Shown here: positions 6,027 to 8,763 of the stretch, in pieces
How the letters are laid out: each line of letters begins with the position of its first letter
Numbering within the stretch: position 1 is the first letter of the stretch
Source: Lachnospiraceae bacterium
Lineage (GTDB): Bacteria; Bacillota; Clostridia; Lachnospirales; Lachnospiraceae
Reading direction: 5' to 3'
NCBI GenBank assembly: GCA_017463035.1
Contig: JAFTPY010000181.1
Coordinates: 1-8,763 of the forward strand
Length of the DNA: 8,763 nt
Translations under genes and position numbers: made by a program
Notes under the pieces: generated by a model
What the model saw: the letters and a program-made list of their open reading frames with translations, nothing else
Database searches by the model: none
What the model was told of the DNA's origin: nothing

Positions 6027-6437
6027 TTAATTTTTTAATATTCTGTCGAGTTTTTTTAACACACCCTCTACCATCGCGGTCACTGTGACATCTTCTACAC
6101 CGACGATTACATTCTCGCACCGGTTCATCGGGATTAATATACGTGTTGCATCCGCTTGTCCCACAGCAACCGCCATCTTCGGCGTAATCTCTCCGTACAT
6201 GGAGTCCGCAATTACAATACCGATGGGACCGATTATTACATCCGCTTTCCGACAGGCCACAATTACCGGATTCTCACCTGTAGCAGCATGCTTTGCCCCG
6301 GCCTTTAACATTGTCGCCGTTGCCGTCGCATTGGTTCCTACCGCAGTAACCTGTACATCACCATATCGAGATACCACTCCTTTTACCAGCTGGGCACCCA
6401 ACTGCCCGCCTTGTCCGTCAATAATTAAAATATTCAT
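6027..6437 (-). CDS. DUF3842 family protein
   Basis: The 136-residue protein matches the DUF3842 family as I know it: an N-terminal Rossmann-like strand and loop NILIIDGQGGQLG (2-14), TAVGTNATATATMLKAGAKH (31-50), TGEN (53-56), ADVIIGPIGIVIADSMYGEI (65-84) and ILIPMNRC (100-107). The Gly-rich loop suggests binding of a nucleotide or phosphate, but no activity is known to me. It is a small soluble protein without signal or membrane segment. The ATG at 6437 is preceded by GAGGT; a longer reading from TTG at 6455 is rejected because it would start upstream of this site. An extended -10 promoter (6469-6477) lies close upstream and a terminator separates it from the hydrogenase gene, so it is probably transcribed on its own or by read-through. 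Whether it serves the hydrogenase is unknown. Confidence 0.88.
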   Translation of the reverse strand: MNILIIDGQGGQLGAQLVKGVVSRYGDVQVTAVGTNATATATMLKAGAKHAATGENPVIVACRKADVIIGPIGIVIADSMYGEITPKMAVAVGQADATRILIPMNRCENVIVGVEDVTVTAMVEGVLKKLDRILKN

Positions 6438-6468
6438 AAATACCTCATTCTGCAATAATGATAACCAT

Positions 6469-6497
6469 ATTATATCATATCACAGTATTTAATTCCA
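6469..6497 (-). promoter_or_regulatory. Extended -10 promoter of the DUF3842 gene
   Basis: On the minus strand a perfect TATAAT (6474-6469) is preceded by TGA, giving an extended -10. The hexamer 17 bases upstream, TGGAAT (6497-6492), is a poor -35. The predicted start near 6462 leaves a leader of about 25 nt containing the GAGGT site. Confidence 0.6.
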
Positions 6498-6513
6498 CAA
6501 TATCCGACGCAAA

Positions 6514-6569
6514 GTTGTATCCCCTTTTCTAACGCAAAAAGGATACAAGACATTCCTTGTATCCCCTTT
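6514..6569. repeat. Three-arm repeat able to form two exclusive hairpins
   Basis: The 13-mer TTGTATCCCCTTT occurs at 6515-6527 and again at 6557-6569. Between them lies the inverted partner AAAAAGGATACAAG (6536-6549). The middle arm can pair with either outer arm, each time with about 13 pairs including two G-U. Only pairing with the 6556-6569 arm gives a terminator for the hydrogenase transcript. Confidence 0.75.
6536..6569 (-). terminator. Intrinsic terminator of the hydrogenase operon
   Basis: On the minus strand GGATACAAG (6564-6556) and CTTGTATCC (6549-6541) form a 9-bp perfect stem around a 6-base loop. G-U and A-U pairs extend it to 14, and five T follow (6540-6536). It lies about 35 bases after the hydrogenase stop codon. 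Confidence 0.8.
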
Positions 6570-6603
6570 CGCTGTCCTACCTAAGAATCCGATAAGACGA
6601 CAC

Positions 6604-8028
6604 CTATTGTAACACCGAAACTGCGTCTGAAATTGTTTTTTCCATTGCTTCCCGTCCGTACTTGTCTACCTCTGCCTTATTCTTTTCTCCGTGAGTAAGA
6701 CATCCCGCACCGCCGATACATCCTCCGGTACATGCCATACCCTCAATAAAATTAGCATCCAGTACGTTTTTGCTTTTCTTAAGCAACGCAACGCGACATG
6801 CTTCAATACCATCGCATACACTTGCCTTTAGCGGGAAGCCTTCCATACCCTGTTCCTTTAAGGCCTGGGTTACCGCATCGGACAAGCCGCCGCTTCTCGC
6901 AAAGATACGTCCGAAGTAAGATGCATTGTCCAATACGCCTTCCTCCAACGTGGTAATATCAATGTCGCGGCTGTCAAACAATGCCTGCAATTCTTCAAAG
7001 GTCAATACCGCATCCACATGAGGCCTTACGGACTCAAGCTGCGCCTCCATCTTCTTTGACGTACACGGTCCGATAAATACTACCTTTGCATTTTCGCTGG
7101 TTTTCTTAATATACTCTCCGATTGCTGCCATCGGAGAAAGATTATGGGAAATAAACGGTACCAAATCCGGGAATTCCGACTTTATGTAGGCTACAAAGGC
7201 CGGACAGCAGGAGCTGGTCAAAAATCCCTTTTCTACAAGCTCTCTGGACTCCTTCATCGCCACCAGATCTGCGCCCAATGCTGCTTCTACTACCGTATGG
7301 AAGCCCAGTTCTTTCAGTCCTGTAATAACCTGGCCTAACTTTGCATAGGTAAACTGGCTGGAAATAGACGGTGCCACCACCGCATACAGCTTATAGTTCT
7401 TTCCTTGTTCACTCTTTTTCAGTAAATCCACTACGTTTAAGATAAACGACTTATCCATAATCGCTCCGAACGGACACTGATATACACAGGCACCGCAGGA
7501 GATACACTTGTTATTATCAATGGATGCCGCATTGTTCTCGTTAATAGAAATTGCCTTAATCTTGCAGGCATTCTGACACGGACGCTTGCGGTTTACGATG
7601 GCGGAATACGGACATACCTTTGCACACTGACCACACTCTACGCACTTGGATTTATCAATATGCGCCACATGATTATGATCAAAAGAAATAGCTCCTCTCG
7701 GACATACATCCTCACACCGGTGGGCAAGACAGCCGCGACAGGAATCCGTCACCTCGTAGCCCGCAGCCGGACATTCGTCACAGGCAATGTCGATTACCTC
7801 AATAATATTCGGATTTTCCTTATTCCCGCCCATGGCAACCTTCACTCGCTCCGCCAGAATTGCACGCTCTTTATACACACAGCAACGCATGGTCGGCGTT
7901 TTTCCCGGCACAATGGTCTTCGGAATATCCAACACATTTTCCAACAGTGTGTCGTTCCACGCCTGGCGGGCCACCTCCCGCAGCACCTTATATTTTAAAT
8001 GTTGTACCTTTGTATCAAATTTTCTCAT
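6604..8028 (-). CDS. [FeFe] hydrogenase, group B type, with N-terminal ferredoxin-like clusters
   Basis: The 474-residue protein couples ferredoxin-type iron-sulphur clusters to an H-cluster domain for reversible proton reduction to H2, or for H2 sensing. Cys motifs in the N-terminal half are C83/C86, C97-x2-C100-x4-C105-x3-C109, C129-x2-C132-x2-C135-x3-C139, C151/C155, and C175-x2-C178-x2-C181-x3-C185. H-cluster motifs are TSSCCPAF (L1, C274 as proton-transfer Cys and C275), GPCTSKKME (L2, C322) and EGMACTGGC (L3, C433 and C437). The L2 Met of group A enzymes (MPC) is Gly here, and the size and the Cys-rich start fit the group B1/B3 enzymes of clostridia. It appears complete and cytoplasmic. 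The ATG at 8028 follows AAGGAGAG, which overlaps the stop of the SpoIIE-like gene 10 nt upstream, so the two are co-translated. A TTG reading from 8103 would run into that gene and is rejected. The electron partner is presumably ferredoxin. Confidence 0.92.
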   Translation of the reverse strand: MRKFDTKVQHLKYKVLREVARQAWNDTLLENVLDIPKTIVPGKTPTMRCCVYKERAILAERVKVAMGGNKENPNIIEVIDIACDECPAAGYEVTDSCRGCLAHRCEDVCPRGAISFDHNHVAHIDKSKCVECGQCAKVCPYSAIVNRKRPCQNACKIKAISINENNAASIDNNKCISCGACVYQCPFGAIMDKSFILNVVDLLKKSEQGKNYKLYAVVAPSISSQFTYAKLGQVITGLKELGFHTVVEAALGADLVAMKESRELVEKGFLTSSCCPAFVAYIKSEFPDLVPFISHNLSPMAAIGEYIKKTSENAKVVFIGPCTSKKMEAQLESVRPHVDAVLTFEELQALFDSRDIDITTLEEGVLDNASYFGRIFARSGGLSDAVTQALKEQGMEGFPLKASVCDGIEACRVALLKKSKNVLDANFIEGMACTGGCIGGAGCLTHGEKNKAEVDKYGREAMEKTISDAVSVLQ

Positions 8029-8038
8029 AAGCCTCTCC

Positions 8039-8763
8039 TTAGAAATAGCTGACCTTAATACGTTTTCCCATCTGCCGCAGGCATTTGGACAGTTCTTCCA
8101 CAAGATTCATTTTAATGTTAAAGTTAATGGGCAGATCCGGATTCTGGTGAGCCGGATTAATTGCCCTGCCCACGTAGAAATTAATATCCGTTGCTTCCTC
8201 GAACAAAAGCCTGCTGATTAAAGACGCACCGTCATGCTTAATGCTCCAGTGCTCATAGTTCACATTGTCGCCCAAATAGTCCTTGGCATATTCCAACACC
8301 TTATTTACGGTAATAACGCCCTCCGTTACCAAATCCACGCCCTCGATGGTAGCAATGGGCGGGACGTCGGAACGCTCGAAGTTAAGCGTTGCCCGAAGCG
8401 GTTTCCCCAGATATTTGGCCGCAATCGAGGATGTAGTTCCTCCGCATATAATATGCTTTCCTTCCTTGGAGAAGAACAGGGACATCATACGTTCTCCGTC
8501 GTCCCGGTTGGACGGCGGTCCAAACAAAATGTTCATCGGTTCACGTTTCCGTACCCGTACTACACAGGCTGTTGTATCGTCTCCCGGGCGGTTCCCGTAC
8601 AGCTTATTACACTCATCCACCAAAATCGTAGACAGTGTTTTTGCCGTATATCCTGCCGGCACCAGCGTCTGCATAAATGCCGCAATGTCATCCCGTTTCC
8701 AACCGAAATTATACGCCGTGCCGATTCCCGCATGAGGACACCCGTCACTCATGGCAATAAAAA
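8039..8763 (-). CDS. SpoIIE/PP2C-like protein phosphatase, C-terminal part, beyond right edge
   Basis: The frame enters from the right edge as F-I-A-M-S-D-G. The SDG (8749-8741) and GDDTT (about 8584-8570) are the late metal-binding motifs of PP2C/SpoIIE serine phosphatases (PF07228), which dephosphorylate anti-anti-sigma-like proteins. Only the end of the phosphatase domain is inside the window. After it follow about 170 residues of another domain (FGPPSNRDDGERMM, ICGGTTSSIAAKYLGKPLRA, and an NFNIKMNLVEELSKCLRQM end) with no metal or membrane motif that I recognise. Genes of this kind next to group B [FeFe] hydrogenases are known from clostridial genomes, and the 10-nt gap with a shared TAAGGAG signal argues for one operon. 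It probably belongs to a signalling branch that adjusts expression or activity according to redox state; that is inference. The start and N-terminal domains lie outside. Confidence 0.82.
   Translation of the reverse strand, partial: FIAMSDGCPHAGIGTAYNFGWKRDDIAAFMQTLVPAGYTAKTLSTILVDECNKLYGNRPGDDTTACVVRVRKREPMNILFGPPSNRDDGERMMSLFFSKEGKHIICGGTTSSIAAKYLGKPLRATLNFERSDVPPIATIEGVDLVTEGVITVNKVLEYAKDYLGDNVNYEHWSIKHDGASLISRLLFEEATDINFYVGRAINPAHQNPDLPINFNIKMNLVEELSKCLRQMGKRIKVSYF

Noticed and set aside
6438..6455. Longer start (TTG at 6455) for DUF3842
   Set aside because: The family starts at the NILIIDGQGG strand, and GAGGT directly precedes the ATG at 6437.
6085..6492. Plus-strand open frame opposite DUF3842
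   Set aside because: The minus strand carries clear DUF3842 motifs; the plus frame is low-complexity and starts without a ribosome binding site.
8029..8103. Longer start (TTG at 8103) for the hydrogenase
   Set aside because: It would overlap the phosphatase gene by 65 bases and bypass the strong AAGGAGAG site before the ATG at 8028; the added residues are the phosphatase codons in another frame.
8283..8735. Plus-strand open frame of 150 codons
   Set aside because: It is antisense to the SpoIIE-like phosphatase, whose SDG and GDDTT motifs show the coding strand.

Overview
The window looks like chromosome of an anaerobic Firmicute, most probably a Lachnospiraceae-type clostridium. The pointers are AGGAGG-type ribosome binding sites, a modular group B [FeFe] hydrogenase next to a SpoIIE-like phosphatase, a DUF3842 protein, a vitamin-type ECF transporter S component, and a sigma/anti-sigma pair of a style common in that family. 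I see no mobile element, tRNA, rRNA or CRISPR array. The order is inferred from family knowledge; no search was run.

Layout. (1) Positions 1-1585, minus strand: a two-gene unit with a 120-residue hypothetical protein overlapping by ATGA a glycoside hydrolase of the GH63/trehalase-like (alpha/alpha)6 type that runs off the left edge. By eye the hydrolase gene is richer in G+C (about 55%) than the rest (about 45%). (2) Positions 1586-1883: a divergent intergenic region. (3) Positions 1884-4132, plus strand: an ECF-type sigma factor translationally coupled to a membrane protein with a short cytoplasmic tail, one membrane helix and a 450-residue outer domain, read as its anti-sigma factor and sensor. 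(4) A 19-bp perfect hairpin at 4169-4214 separates this operon from the convergent one and overlaps the last codons of the neighbouring kinase gene. (5) Positions 4194-6014, minus strand: a sigma-A-type promoter, a structured leader of about 150 nt ending in an intrinsic terminator, an ECF S component (membrane substrate-binding protein) and a two-domain uridine-kinase-like protein. This has the architecture of a riboswitch- or attenuator-controlled salvage module: import a small molecule, then phosphorylate it. (6) Positions 6027-8763, minus strand: a SpoIIE/PP2C-like phosphatase (open at the right edge), the group B [FeFe] hydrogenase 10 nt behind it, a terminator region with three complementary arms, then a DUF3842 gene with its own promoter.

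The most interesting stretch is 5288-6014 with the kinase behind it: the leader matches no riboswitch class I can recall, the S component's ligand is unknown, and the kinase carries an unexplained N-terminal domain. The hydrogenase-phosphatase pairing and the sigma/anti-sigma sensor are recognisable types whose signals are not known from the sequence.
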